A DNA stretch of 6,690 nt from Oscillospiraceae bacterium (GCA_017408185.1 JAFQVE010000499.1:1-6690), one strand, 5' to 3'. Numbered from the stretch's first letter, positions 1-6,369 are shown. A program made the numbers and translations. Notes: generated from the sequence alone by a model not told the origin.

Positions 1-1267
1 ATATATATGGCAAAATCCCGAAACCGGATACCGTGAGGTAAAAGCTTCGGCATACTTAGAGAATGCTTTTGAAGAGCTTGGATATTCCCTGCACCGCGCA
101 AACGATATTCCCGGCTTTTATACGGTGCTTGACACCGGACGTCCGGGACCTGAAATTCTTATTTTCGGGGAAATGGATGCACTTATCTGCCCCGGCCATA
201 ATGAGGCAAACGAGAACGGCGTTGTTCACTGTTGTGGGCACAATGCGCAGTGCGCCGCGCTTCTCGGCATCGCGGCGGCGCTCTGTGAGCCGGGGGTTAC
301 CGACAGGCTTTGCGGGCGCATACGTTTATGTGCAGTACCGGCAGAGGAGCTTATTGAGCGCGATTTTCGCTCAGAGCTTATCAGGCGCGGAGTGATTACT
401 CACATGGGCGGAAAGCCGGAGTTTTTGCACCGCGGATATTTCGACGGCGTTGATATGGCGTTTATGGTTCACATAACATCAGATAAACGCGCATCAATCA
501 CCCCCGGTTCCGTCGGCTTCATTACGCAAAAGATTACATATCGCGGTGTCTCCGCACACGCGGGAGGCGCGCCGTGGAACGGAGTGAATTCGCTGTATGC
601 CGCAAACCTTGGTTTGAATGCGATAAATGCGGTACGCGAAACCTTTCGCGAAGAAGACGTAATACGCGTCCATCCGATAATCACGAACGGAGGAAATGCT
701 GTAAACGCAATTCCGGATAAGGTCGTTATTGAAAGCTCAGTGCGCGGCGCATCCTTCGACGGAATTGACAATGCGAACAAAAAAGTAAACCGCGCACTTA
801 TCGGCGCGGCACTCTCCCTCGGTGCGAATATTGAGATTGAAAATACCCCGGGGTATGCTCCACTTCTGACCGCCGACGGTATGGCGGATATTGCGGAGAA
901 AGCTGCAGAAGGGCTGGGGTTTGAATTTTACAGAGACGAAAGCTTCTGCACAGCAAGCTCGGACCTTGGCGACCTTTCGTGCCTTATGCCGGTTATGGAG
1001 CCGTCAATTCCCGGTGCATCAGGGCTTCTGCACGGCACGAATTTTGAAATATCTGACAAGGAGACCGCGTGCATCGGTTCGGCAAAATGGCAGATGCAGA
1101 TGTTGGCGTTACTTCTCGAAAACAACGCTGCGCGAGCTACTGAAATTATAAATGCTTTCAAGCCGCGTTTTTCTTCCAAAGAAGAATATTTTGAGTATCT
1201 CGAGCGCTTTAACTGCTCAGGGAAACGCATTAAATACACAAATAACAATGTGGAGGTCATACTATGA
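1..1267 (+). CDS. M20D-family amidohydrolase (aminoacylase / AbgB-like), 5' end cut off by window
   Basis: This is a zinc/manganese-dependent amidohydrolase that hydrolyses an amide bond of an N-acyl or N-aroyl amino acid, probably in the cytoplasm because family members lack signal peptides. The frame is already open at base 2 and starts inside the conserved N-terminal part of the family (NPETGYRE, then AFEELGY), so the GTG at 125 is not the real start and the gene begins outside the window; 421 residues are visible. All five metal ligands expected from M20D structures are present: Cys78 and His80 in HCCGHN, Glu116 in PAEE (Glu115 is the catalytic base), His157 in MVHITSD and His344 in LLHGTNF. 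The lid/dimerisation domain contains SAHAGGAPWNGVNSL. The SSDLGDLS segment near residue 320 points to the Acy1-L2/AbgB branch (p-aminobenzoyl-glutamate hydrolase relatives). The usual CGHDxH reads CGHNAQ here. The stop overlaps the next start by 4 bp (ATGA). Substrate is unknown. Confidence 0.9.
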   Translation, partial: YIWQNPETGYREVKASAYLENAFEELGYSLHRANDIPGFYTVLDTGRPGPEILIFGEMDALICPGHNEANENGVVHCCGHNAQCAALLGIAAALCEPGVTDRLCGRIRLCAVPAEELIERDFRSELIRRGVITHMGGKPEFLHRGYFDGVDMAFMVHITSDKRASITPGSVGFITQKITYRGVSAHAGGAPWNGVNSLYAANLGLNAINAVRETFREEDVIRVHPIITNGGNAVNAIPDKVVIESSVRGASFDGIDNANKKVNRALIGAALSLGANIEIENTPGYAPLLTADGMADIAEKAAEGLGFEFYRDESFCTASSDLGDLSCLMPVMEPSIPGASGLLHGTNFEISDKETACIGSAKWQMQMLALLLENNAARATEIINAFKPRFSSKEEYFEYLERFNCSGKRIKYTNNNVEVIL

Positions 1268-2043
1268 TAAAAGCAGGTTTGTGTTCGGTTTGCTTTAAGC
1301 CAAAAGCACCGGAAGAAGTTATTGAGCTTGCAAAAAAAGTCGGACTTTCAGCAATTGAATGGATTGGCAGTGTCCATGTTCCGGCAGGTGACGTCAGAAC
1401 AGCTGAAGAAGTCGGAAAAATGGCACGTGATGCCGGGCTTATCTCCACCTACGGGTCAATCTTTCATCTCGGAACAGGCGAAGATATTACCCCGCATCTC
1501 AGCTCTGCCGCAGCTCTCGGTGCGCGGGATATGCGCATCTGGGCAGGTAATGGCAAGCCGTCGTGTGATATGACGTCGGAGGAACGCCGCGCGTTTGTCG
1601 AAGAAGCAAAGGATGCAAGCCGCCGCGCCGCAGAGCTTGGCATAAAATTGTCCGTTGAGTGCCACGACGGCGGACTTACGGACTGCGCAGAAAGCCAGCT
1701 TCGCTTTCTGCGCGAGGTTGATGAAGAAAATTTCTGTACATATTGGCAGGAGATTTTAAATCTTCCTGAAAGCGCACATCTGCCGTCTCTTTCTGCAGTA
1801 CACACCTCAGGCAAGCTCACAAACATTCACGTTTATCAGTACCGCGTTTTTGATGGCGGACGCGAAATGCTCCCGCTCTCCGACGGCTTTGAAAAGTGGA
1901 GAGAACGATTTGATATATTAAAAGGTGATGACACTGAACATCTTGCGTTGATTGAATATGTGCGGAACTACACCGAAGATATCCTTGCAGAAGATGCAAA
2001 AACGCTCTGTGCTCTTATAAAAGCATCGAGCGTAATATCTTGA
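1264..2043 (+). CDS. Sugar phosphate isomerase/epimerase-like TIM-barrel protein (AP_endonuc_2 / xylose-isomerase-like)
   Basis: This is a 259-residue cytoplasmic TIM-barrel protein of the xylose-isomerase-like superfamily, whose members isomerise or epimerise sugars, inositols and related polyols using a divalent metal. Family features seen: IEWIGSVHVPAGD at 31-43 (strand 2, like the GIEW..dvHvppGD pattern of the family), STYGSIFHLG at 61-70, the metal-site pair Glu132/His134 in VECHDGG, Trp161 in the strand-6 region, His189 in NIHVYQY, and Glu231 in LIEYV as last ligand. Length and motif order fit an intact protein. The start is supported by GGAGG at 1252-1256, 7 nt before ATG. It overlaps the amidohydrolase stop by 4 bp, so the two are translationally coupled and probably act on one pathway. 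A strong terminator follows 45 nt after the stop. The precise substrate cannot be inferred from sequence; the annotation is superfamily-level. Confidence 0.88.
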   Translation: MIKAGLCSVCFKPKAPEEVIELAKKVGLSAIEWIGSVHVPAGDVRTAEEVGKMARDAGLISTYGSIFHLGTGEDITPHLSSAAALGARDMRIWAGNGKPSCDMTSEERRAFVEEAKDASRRAAELGIKLSVECHDGGLTDCAESQLRFLREVDEENFCTYWQEILNLPESAHLPSLSAVHTSGKLTNIHVYQYRVFDGGREMLPLSDGFEKWRERFDILKGDDTEHLALIEYVRNYTEDILAEDAKTLCALIKASSVIS

Positions 2044-2088
2044 AAGGTGCTATCGCATCAGGCGAAAAAGTATTCAGGCATAAAATTA

Positions 2089-2132
2089 CATCCCGTGTGC
2101 GAAAAATCACGCACACGGGATGATTGTTTTTC
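2089..2132. terminator. Rho-independent terminator at a convergent junction, usable from both strands
   Basis: A 13-bp perfect stem pairs 2089-2101 with 2110-2122 around an 8-nt AAAAATCA loop. On the plus strand the run ATTGTTTTT follows (2123-2131), a good U-tract for ending the amidohydrolase/TIM-barrel unit. On the minus strand the stem is followed by GTAATTTTATG, a weaker but U-rich tail that would end the lysC operon, whose stop lies 17 nt before the stem. Its position between convergent genes makes bidirectional use likely. Confidence 0.88.
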
Positions 2133-2139
2133 TTACCTA

Positions 2140-2607
2140 TTAAAAGAACTTGTCGTGGACTGCGCGCATTGCACGCTCGGAATCGTCCTTTGCAATGAGA
2201 ACGGAAACCTTGATTTCGCTTGTGGAAATCATATCAATGTTTACGTTTGCAGCAGCAAGTGCCTCAAACATCATTGCGGCAACGCCGGGGTTATTTACCA
2301 TACCTGCGCCGACGATAGAGAGCTTGCAGAGGTCTTCGCGAACCTTGATATCCTCAAAGCCGATGCTTGCCTTGTTCTCTTCGAGAACCTTCTTTGCGAG
2401 CTCGATTGAAGAGCTGGGAACGGTGAAAGCGATATCCTTTGCATCGTTTCTGCCGGTTGACTGAAGGATGATATCAACATTTACGCCCTTGTTTGCAAGC
2501 GTAGAAAATACCTTATAAGCGATGCCCGGAGCATCTGCCATATTTACGAGAGAGATCTGCGCTACATCCATATCACGTGCAACGCCGCTAACATTCATTT
2601 TTTCCAC
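2140..2607 (-). CDS. lysC: Predicted aspartokinase beta subunit from an in-frame internal GTG start
   Basis: Inside lysC, a perfect AAGGAGG (2622-2616) lies 8 nt before an in-frame GTG at 2607-2605 (codon 246 of the full protein). Starting there gives a 155-residue protein consisting almost entirely of the two ACT regulatory domains. Bacillus subtilis aspartokinase II and Corynebacterium glutamicum LysC are known to make such a beta subunit from an internal start at nearly the same place, assembling as alpha2beta2. An in-frame ATG three codons later is 17 nt from the Shine-Dalgarno sequence and so a poorer candidate. The signal sits exactly at the linker between kinase and ACT parts. That this organism uses it is inference. 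Confidence 0.6.
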   Translation of the reverse strand: MEKMNVSGVARDMDVAQISLVNMADAPGIAYKVFSTLANKGVNVDIILQSTGRNDAKDIAFTVPSSSIELAKKVLEENKASIGFEDIKVREDLCKLSIVGAGMVNNPGVAAMMFEALAAANVNIDMISTSEIKVSVLIAKDDSERAMRAVHDKFF

Positions 2608-3342
2608 TTTGTGTGCCTCCTTAATTTTTGTGCCCGGATTGCGGGTAAAGCTGGAGATAACCTCCATATCAACATTGAAGCGCTTGCCCATCTCAACAGA
2701 GCGGTTGTGAAGAACCTGTGCACCGAGGGATGCAAGCTCAAGCATTTCGTCATAAGTAATTTCATCAAGCTTCTTTGCCGTTGGGATTTTTCTCGGGTCT
2801 GCAGTGTAAACACCGTCAACGTCAGTGTAAATCTGACAGAGGTCTGCACCCAGTGCTGCAGCAAGCGCAACAGCCGTTGTATCCGAGCCACCGCGACCAA
2901 GGGTTGTTATGTCGTCAAAGCGGTTGATACCCTGGAAGCCTGCAACAATAACGATGCGGCGTTTGGATATCTCAAGCTTTAAGCGCTCGGTATCAATTTT
3001 CTTGATGCGTGCCGCGCCGTAGTTCATACCCGTATGGATACCTGCCTGCCAGCCGGTGAGGGAGATAACGGGGTATCCAAGCTTTTCGATTGCCATTGCA
3101 AGCAGGGAAATTGAAATCTGCTCGCCGTTTGCAAGAAGAACATCCATCTCACGCTTTGACGGATTGGGATTTATCTCTCTTGCCTTTTCGATGAGGTCGT
3201 CCGTCGTATCGCCCTGAGCCGAGACGACAACAACAACATCATCTCCGCGCGCATATGTGCTTGTTACGATATCCGCAACATTAAACAAGCGCTCGGTATC
3301 AGCGACCGATGAGCCGCCGAATTTCTGTACTATAAGACTCAT
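2140..3342 (-). CDS. lysC: Aspartate kinase (aspartokinase), alpha subunit
   Basis: It phosphorylates aspartate with ATP to give 4-phospho-L-aspartate, the first step of lysine, threonine, methionine and diaminopimelate synthesis, in the cytoplasm. The 400-residue length is normal for the monofunctional Gram-positive enzyme. Seen: N-terminal KFGGSSV at 7-13 (amino-acid kinase ATP/aspartate site), GRGGSDT at 149-155, YTDVDGVYTADP at 172-183, then two C-terminal ACT domains at about 262-330 and 338-400, including the typical STSEIKVSVLI at 373-383. The kinase part and the tandem ACT regulatory part are both complete, so allosteric control by lysine and/or threonine is expected; which one cannot be told. 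ATG is preceded by AGGAAGAGG (3356-3348), 5 nt away. It is the last gene of the operon, 37 nt after hom. A strong internal ribosome binding site near codon 246 suggests a second, beta, product (separate entry). The symbol lysC is chosen by type; paralogues would be named differently. Confidence 0.95.
   Translation of the reverse strand: MSLIVQKFGGSSVADTERLFNVADIVTSTYARGDDVVVVVSAQGDTTDDLIEKAREINPNPSKREMDVLLANGEQISISLLAMAIEKLGYPVISLTGWQAGIHTGMNYGAARIKKIDTERLKLEISKRRIVIVAGFQGINRFDDITTLGRGGSDTTAVALAAALGADLCQIYTDVDGVYTADPRKIPTAKKLDEITYDEMLELASLGAQVLHNRSVEMGKRFNVDMEVISSFTRNPGTKIKEAHKVEKMNVSGVARDMDVAQISLVNMADAPGIAYKVFSTLANKGVNVDIILQSTGRNDAKDIAFTVPSSSIELAKKVLEENKASIGFEDIKVREDLCKLSIVGAGMVNNPGVAAMMFEALAAANVNIDMISTSEIKVSVLIAKDDSERAMRAVHDKFF
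2616..2622 (-). promoter_or_regulatory. Internal Shine-Dalgarno sequence within lysC
   Basis: On the minus strand it reads AAGGAGG, complementary to the 16S rRNA tail over 7 nt, and encodes part of the Lys-Glu-Ala linker (residues 241-243). It is a better match than the site of the lysC start itself, and its 8-nt distance to the in-frame GTG is ideal. It decides the proposed beta-subunit start. Confidence 0.65.
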
Positions 3343-3379
3343 TTATACCTCTTCCTTTCAGGATTTCTTTTATATTATA

Positions 3380-4597
3380 TTAATACAACACGCGCATACG
3401 TGACAAAACTTCGCTTCTTTCGGAAAGCGCGGCAAGCTTTCTTTCAAACTCTGCCTCTGACATCTCTGCTGTTATAAATGCAGTAGCGTGGCTATCGTCG
3501 ATAAACTCAATGTCCTTGAAGCTCTGGGTTGCGGCGCTTCGTGCGCTTTCGCCCTCTATGCGGACATAGTATTTTGAAGTGAATGCAGACATATCCGCAA
3601 CAGCTTCCTCCCCTGCATCATCCCAGCCGATATCGCGGCGCTTATCTGCGTGAACAACTGCGTCGATAACGTCTGCAGAAACTGCGCTTGCTGTCGGATA
3701 CTTACCTGCGCCCGGACCGTAGAACATGGTGTCACCCACCATATTTCCGTGAACCATGATGCCGTTGAAAACATCCTCAACAGATGCAATCGGAGATGAT
3801 TTCGGAACAAGATGCGGACCGACGTATGCAAATACCTTTCCGTCCGGTGCAAGCTTTGTTCTTCCGAGAAGACGGATAACCATACCTGCCTTTCCTGCAA
3901 GGCGCACATCGTCAAGCGTTACCTTTGTGATTCCCTCAGCCTTGACATAATCGGGATATATATGTCTGCCGAAAGCAAGGGATGCAAGAATACAAATCTT
4001 GCGGCAGGCATCGTGTCCTTCAATATCCGCGCTCGGATCACGCTCGGCATAGCCCATTTCCTGAGCCTCGGAAAGCGCCTTTTCAAATGTGAGCCCCGCC
4101 TTTATCATACGGGTAAGGATGTAGTTTGTGGTTCCGTTGAGAATACCGTAAATCTCGTCAATTTCGTTTGCGGCAAGGCACTGTGCAATCGGACGGAGAA
4201 CCGGAATACCTCCGCCGACAGATGCTTCAAAGAGATAGTTTACATTCTTCTCCTTTGCAATCTGCAGAAATTCCGCGCCATGCTTTGCAACAAGCTCTTT
4301 ATTTGAGGTTATAACGCTTTTCCCTGCAAGAAGCGCACGCTTTGTGAAATCATACGCCGGATTCGTTCCTCCGATGGTCTCAACAACAACAGATACCTCC
4401 GGGTCATTTTCGATAATCCCGAAATCCTTTACAAACTTCCCGGCGTTTTTGTCCTGCGAGAAATCACGGATATCAACAATGTATTTTACCTCGATCGGCT
4501 CGCCTGCCTTTTTGGCAATGGACGCTGCATTTATTTCAAAGAGGTCAACAACACCGGAACCAACCGTGCCATAACCTAAAACAGCAATTTTTTTCAT
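3380..4597 (-). CDS. hom: Homoserine dehydrogenase with a shortened C-terminal ACT region
   Basis: It reduces aspartate semialdehyde to homoserine with NAD(P)H, the branch point toward threonine and methionine. The 405 residues show the Rossmann motif GYGTVG at 8-13, TSNKELVAKHG at 98-107 with the cofactor-side lysine, YLFEASVGGGIPVLRP at 121-136, GILNGTTNYIL at 151-161, and the catalytic/metal segment GYAERDPSADIEGHDACRK at 182-200 ending in the conserved lysine. GPGAG and PTASAV at 295-306 match the family. The C-terminal tail from about 343 begins like the usual ACT domain (YYVRI) and ends like it (ATAFITAEMSEAEF, MRVLY), but the DKPGVLA-type loop, first helix and second strand are replaced by a short unrelated segment, so this enzyme is some 20-25 residues shorter than typical Gram-positive Hom (about 430). 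ATG has AAAGGAGA (4611-4604) 6 nt upstream, overlapping the end of the preceding gene's tail. It lies 15 nt after the UPF0735 gene and 37 nt before lysC. Confidence 0.95.
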   Translation of the reverse strand: MKKIAVLGYGTVGSGVVDLFEINAASIAKKAGEPIEVKYIVDIRDFSQDKNAGKFVKDFGIIENDPEVSVVVETIGGTNPAYDFTKRALLAGKSVITSNKELVAKHGAEFLQIAKEKNVNYLFEASVGGGIPVLRPIAQCLAANEIDEIYGILNGTTNYILTRMIKAGLTFEKALSEAQEMGYAERDPSADIEGHDACRKICILASLAFGRHIYPDYVKAEGITKVTLDDVRLAGKAGMVIRLLGRTKLAPDGKVFAYVGPHLVPKSSPIASVEDVFNGIMVHGNMVGDTMFYGPGAGKYPTASAVSADVIDAVVHADKRRDIGWDDAGEEAVADMSAFTSKYYVRIEGESARSAATQSFKDIEFIDDSHATAFITAEMSEAEFERKLAALSERSEVLSRMRVLY

Positions 4598-4612
4598 GAT
4601 GTATCTCCTTTC

Positions 4613-5056
4613 TTATTGTCCTGCAAGAGGCCCGAATGAAATAACGCCCGGAAGCTCCATCGCCTGTTCAATAAAGCCGTCCATATTCGTTTTCATATTT
4701 TCCGTCTCTGCCGATATTGTAACCGGCGCGCGGCCTCCGCTCGGTATAGTCTGATATATGGTAAGAATATTCGCGCCGTTTGCGGCAAAATGGGTGAGAA
4801 TGCGGGACAGCACCCCCGGCTCATCACGCAGAAGCATACTGAACGTGATGATGCGCCCAAGCGACATATCGTTAAACGGGGAGATAAGGTCTTTATACTT
4901 ATAAAACGCGCTTCGGCTGACACCCGCAAGCACCGCCGCCTCATTCACCGTTTTTACCCGCCCCTGAGAGAGAAGTTCCTTTGCCTTCACGGTTCTTATC
5001 AAAACCTCCGGCAGTGCGGAATCTTCAACAATATAGTATTTGTGATTATCCTGCAC
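4613..5056 (-). CDS. UPF0735 / PheB-type HTH-ACT domain protein, first gene of the hom-lysC operon
   Basis: This 147-residue protein matches the UPF0735 family (B. subtilis PheB type), an amino-acid-sensing protein of uncertain function. Residues 8-57 hold the family's N-terminal part: YYIVEDSALPEVL, KAKELLSQGRVKTVNEA, then a helix-turn-helix-like GVSRSAFYKYKD. Residues 68-145 form an ACT domain with the ligand-loop motif RDEPGVLSRIL followed by ANGANILTIYQTIP and PVTISAE. The start is GTG at 5056-5054; the codon just upstream is an in-frame TGA, so no longer form is possible, and GAGGGGG sits 6 to 7 nt before it. Being first in the operon suggests it senses an aspartate-family amino acid and either binds DNA or controls Hom. 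Both roles are inference; the family has also been linked to chorismate/phenylalanine genes in other species. An adjacent promoter drives it. Confidence 0.92.
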   Translation of the reverse strand: MQDNHKYYIVEDSALPEVLIRTVKAKELLSQGRVKTVNEAAVLAGVSRSAFYKYKDLISPFNDMSLGRIITFSMLLRDEPGVLSRILTHFAANGANILTIYQTIPSGGRAPVTISAETENMKTNMDGFIEQAMELPGVISFGPLAGQ

Positions 5057-5101
5057 TCAAATCCCCCTCTCGCGGTCATTTGTTTTTGCAGCACGGATAT
5101 T

Positions 5102-5130
5102 ATCATACCATATTTTTTTTCGCAATTCAA
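5102..5130 (-). promoter_or_regulatory. Sigma-A-type promoter of the UPF0735-hom-lysC operon
   Basis: On the minus strand TTGAAT (5130-5125) and TATGAT (5107-5102) are separated by exactly 17 bp, and TGG directly before the -10 box gives an extended -10. Transcription would start near 5094-5095, leaving a leader of only about 38 nt before the GTG. That leaves no room for a lysine riboswitch, T-box or peptide attenuator in front of this operon. Confidence 0.75.
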
Positions 5131-5138
5131 GTAAAATC

Positions 5139-5168
5139 TTAAATTTTCAGCGATTTTTTAAATTTTCA
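5139..5168. repeat. 11-bp direct repeat in the divergent promoter region
   Basis: TTAAATTTTCA occurs at 5139-5149 and again at 5158-5168, 19 bp apart, close to two helical turns, so both copies would face the same side of the DNA. They lie just upstream of the -35 box of the hom operon promoter (5125-5130) and some 45-70 bp before the ytvI promoter. They could be a regulator's paired sites or AT-rich UP elements. Low sequence complexity makes chance partly possible. Confidence 0.45.
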
Positions 5169-5211
5169 TCAATATGCCAAAAAAATCCTTTTATTTGCAC
5201 GCGAAATGATA

Positions 5212-5217
5212 TATAAT
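5212..5217 (+). promoter_or_regulatory. Possible -10 box for ytvI
   Basis: A consensus TATAAT lies 35 nt before the preferred ytvI start codon at 5252. No good -35 hexamer is found at 16-18 bp upstream (TTTTAT-like only), so the promoter is weak, activated, or read by another sigma factor. I could not match a sporulation sigma consensus convincingly. Confidence 0.4.
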
Positions 5218-5240
5218 AATGAAAGAAATACATCAAAGGC

Positions 5241-5246
5241 AGGTGA
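5241..5246 (+). promoter_or_regulatory. Ribosome binding site deciding the ytvI start
   Basis: AGGTGA pairs with the UCACCU at the 16S rRNA tail and ends 5 nt before ATG 5252. The upstream in-frame ATG at 5219 has no Shine-Dalgarno sequence and overlaps the likely -10 box, so the shorter protein is preferred. Confidence 0.7.
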
Positions 5247-5251
5247 CCGAT

Positions 5252-6322
5252 ATGCCGGAAAACAGGCATCTTCGTCTTTTTCTCTCTCTTTTATATATTG
5301 CGTTGGGGCTTCTTGCGCTGTGGTTTGTTTTTAACTATGCGCTCGGCTGGCTTGCTCCGTTCATAATCGCCTTCATCGTATCGCGGATAATTGCGCGTCC
5401 CGCTGAATTTTTAAAGGAAAAGCTTCGTTTTCCCCGTCCCCTTGCGGCAGGACTTCTCACCGTTTTGTTTTACGGAATTATCGGAACGTCTCTCTACTTC
5501 TCGTTCTCGGCAATCATCAAAGAGCTTGTCCTTCTGTTTGAAAGATTGCGCAATCTTGATATAAACCTTGTTGTGGCAAAGCTTAACGAAATTTTCATTG
5601 ATGTGCTATCCCGTCTCCCGCTCGAAACGCAGGACTTTATATACAGCAATGTTGAAAGCTGGCTTTCAAATCTCGTCTCGGCATTGCAGAACCTTATCGG
5701 TCCGGTTATTTCTTCGGCAACGAACGTTGCCGCCGCGATGCCGTCTATCCTTCTTTTCGTTATTGCGACAATCGTTTCCACATATTTCTTAAGCTGTGAC
5801 TATGATATTATCCGTGCAAAGCTTGCAAACATAACTCCGATGAAGTGGAGACTGCGCTATCGCCAGACACGAGATCAGGTTTCAAACACGCTTGTAAGCT
5901 ATCTTCGCGCTCTGCTTGTTCTCATCTGCATAACCTTTGTGGAGCTTGCAATCGGTCTTGCCGTGCTGAGAATTCCGAACTCCTTCCTTATAGCGGCAGT
6001 CACGGCAATAATCGATGCGCTTCCGATCCTCGGAACCGGCTGGATCTTAGGCCCATGGGCGATAATATGTCTGTTTGCAAAGGATTATTTCCGCGCAATA
6101 GGTCTTGCGGTTATTTACGCTATAATCCTCGTTGTAAGAAATATGATAGAGCCGAAAATCGTGGGGCAGCATATAGGGCTTCATCCGCTTGTAACGCTCA
6201 TCGCAATGTATGTGGGGCTTAAAATGTTCGGCATTGTGGGTATGTTTATGCCGATCCCCATCGCGCTTATCAAGCAGTTTTACGAATGGGGTTATTTTGA
6301 TTTTGTGAAAAAGGAAATGTAG
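5252..6322 (+). CDS. ytvI: YtvI-type AI-2E-family integral membrane protein
   Basis: This is a 356-residue polytopic membrane protein of the AI-2E (YdiK/PerM) family; length and sequence fit the sporulation-associated YtvI subgroup of Firmicutes. Hydrophobic segments are seen at about 9-27, 30-46, 66-90, 164-182, 215-240, 243-272, 280-298 and 310-340, with a long amphipathic region (about 90-160) between the third and fourth. Family landmarks: YFLSCDYDII at 178-187, the DALPILGTG signature at 255-263, RNMIEPKIVGQHIGLHP at 296-312, and the helix after it. The name of the family comes from an autoinducer-2 exporter claim; for the YtvI group the transported substrate is unknown and some relatives act as Na+/H+ antiporters. 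It is transcribed alone, divergent from the amino-acid operon, and ends in its own hairpin. I choose ATG 5252 over 5219 (11 residues longer) because of the ribosome binding site. Confidence 0.88.
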   Translation: MPENRHLRLFLSLLYIALGLLALWFVFNYALGWLAPFIIAFIVSRIIARPAEFLKEKLRFPRPLAAGLLTVLFYGIIGTSLYFSFSAIIKELVLLFERLRNLDINLVVAKLNEIFIDVLSRLPLETQDFIYSNVESWLSNLVSALQNLIGPVISSATNVAAAMPSILLFVIATIVSTYFLSCDYDIIRAKLANITPMKWRLRYRQTRDQVSNTLVSYLRALLVLICITFVELAIGLAVLRIPNSFLIAAVTAIIDALPILGTGWILGPWAIICLFAKDYFRAIGLAVIYAIILVVRNMIEPKIVGQHIGLHPLVTLIAMYVGLKMFGIVGMFMPIPIALIKQFYEWGYFDFVKKEM

Positions 6323-6330
6323 CATACATT

Positions 6331-6358
6331 CAAAGGGGACCTCTTGCGGTCCCCTTTG
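6331..6358 (+). terminator. Likely terminator of ytvI
   Basis: An 11-bp perfect stem pairs 6331-6341 with 6348-6358 around a 6-nt TCTTGC loop, 8 nt after the ytvI stop. The GC-rich core GGGGACC is strong, but the only U-run is the TTT inside the 3' arm, followed by GTAACCCC, so termination may be partial. Confidence 0.6.
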
Positions 6359-6369
6359 TAACCCCACGC

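Noticed and set aside
125..127. GTG at 125 as start of the amidohydrolase
   Set aside because: The frame is open upstream to the window edge and encodes conserved N-terminal family sequence, so the gene is partial, not short.
2047..2409. 120-codon plus-strand ORF after the TIM-barrel gene
   Set aside because: It reads through the strong terminator hairpin and then antisense through the conserved ACT region of lysC.
3371..3382. TATAAT-like box on the minus strand between hom and lysC
   Set aside because: It sits in AT-rich spacer next to the hom stop codon and has no recognisable -35 element at 16-18 bp; the 37-nt gap fits simple cotranscription.
3812..4306. 164-codon plus-strand ORF antisense to hom
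   Set aside because: It lies wholly inside a highly conserved hom gene, has no ribosome binding site, and its composition (many Cys, Arg, Ser) is typical of a complementary-strand shadow.
5131..5200. Possible riboswitch or structured leader in the divergent region
   Set aside because: The sequence is A/T homopolymer-rich without strong stems and lies upstream of both predicted transcription starts.
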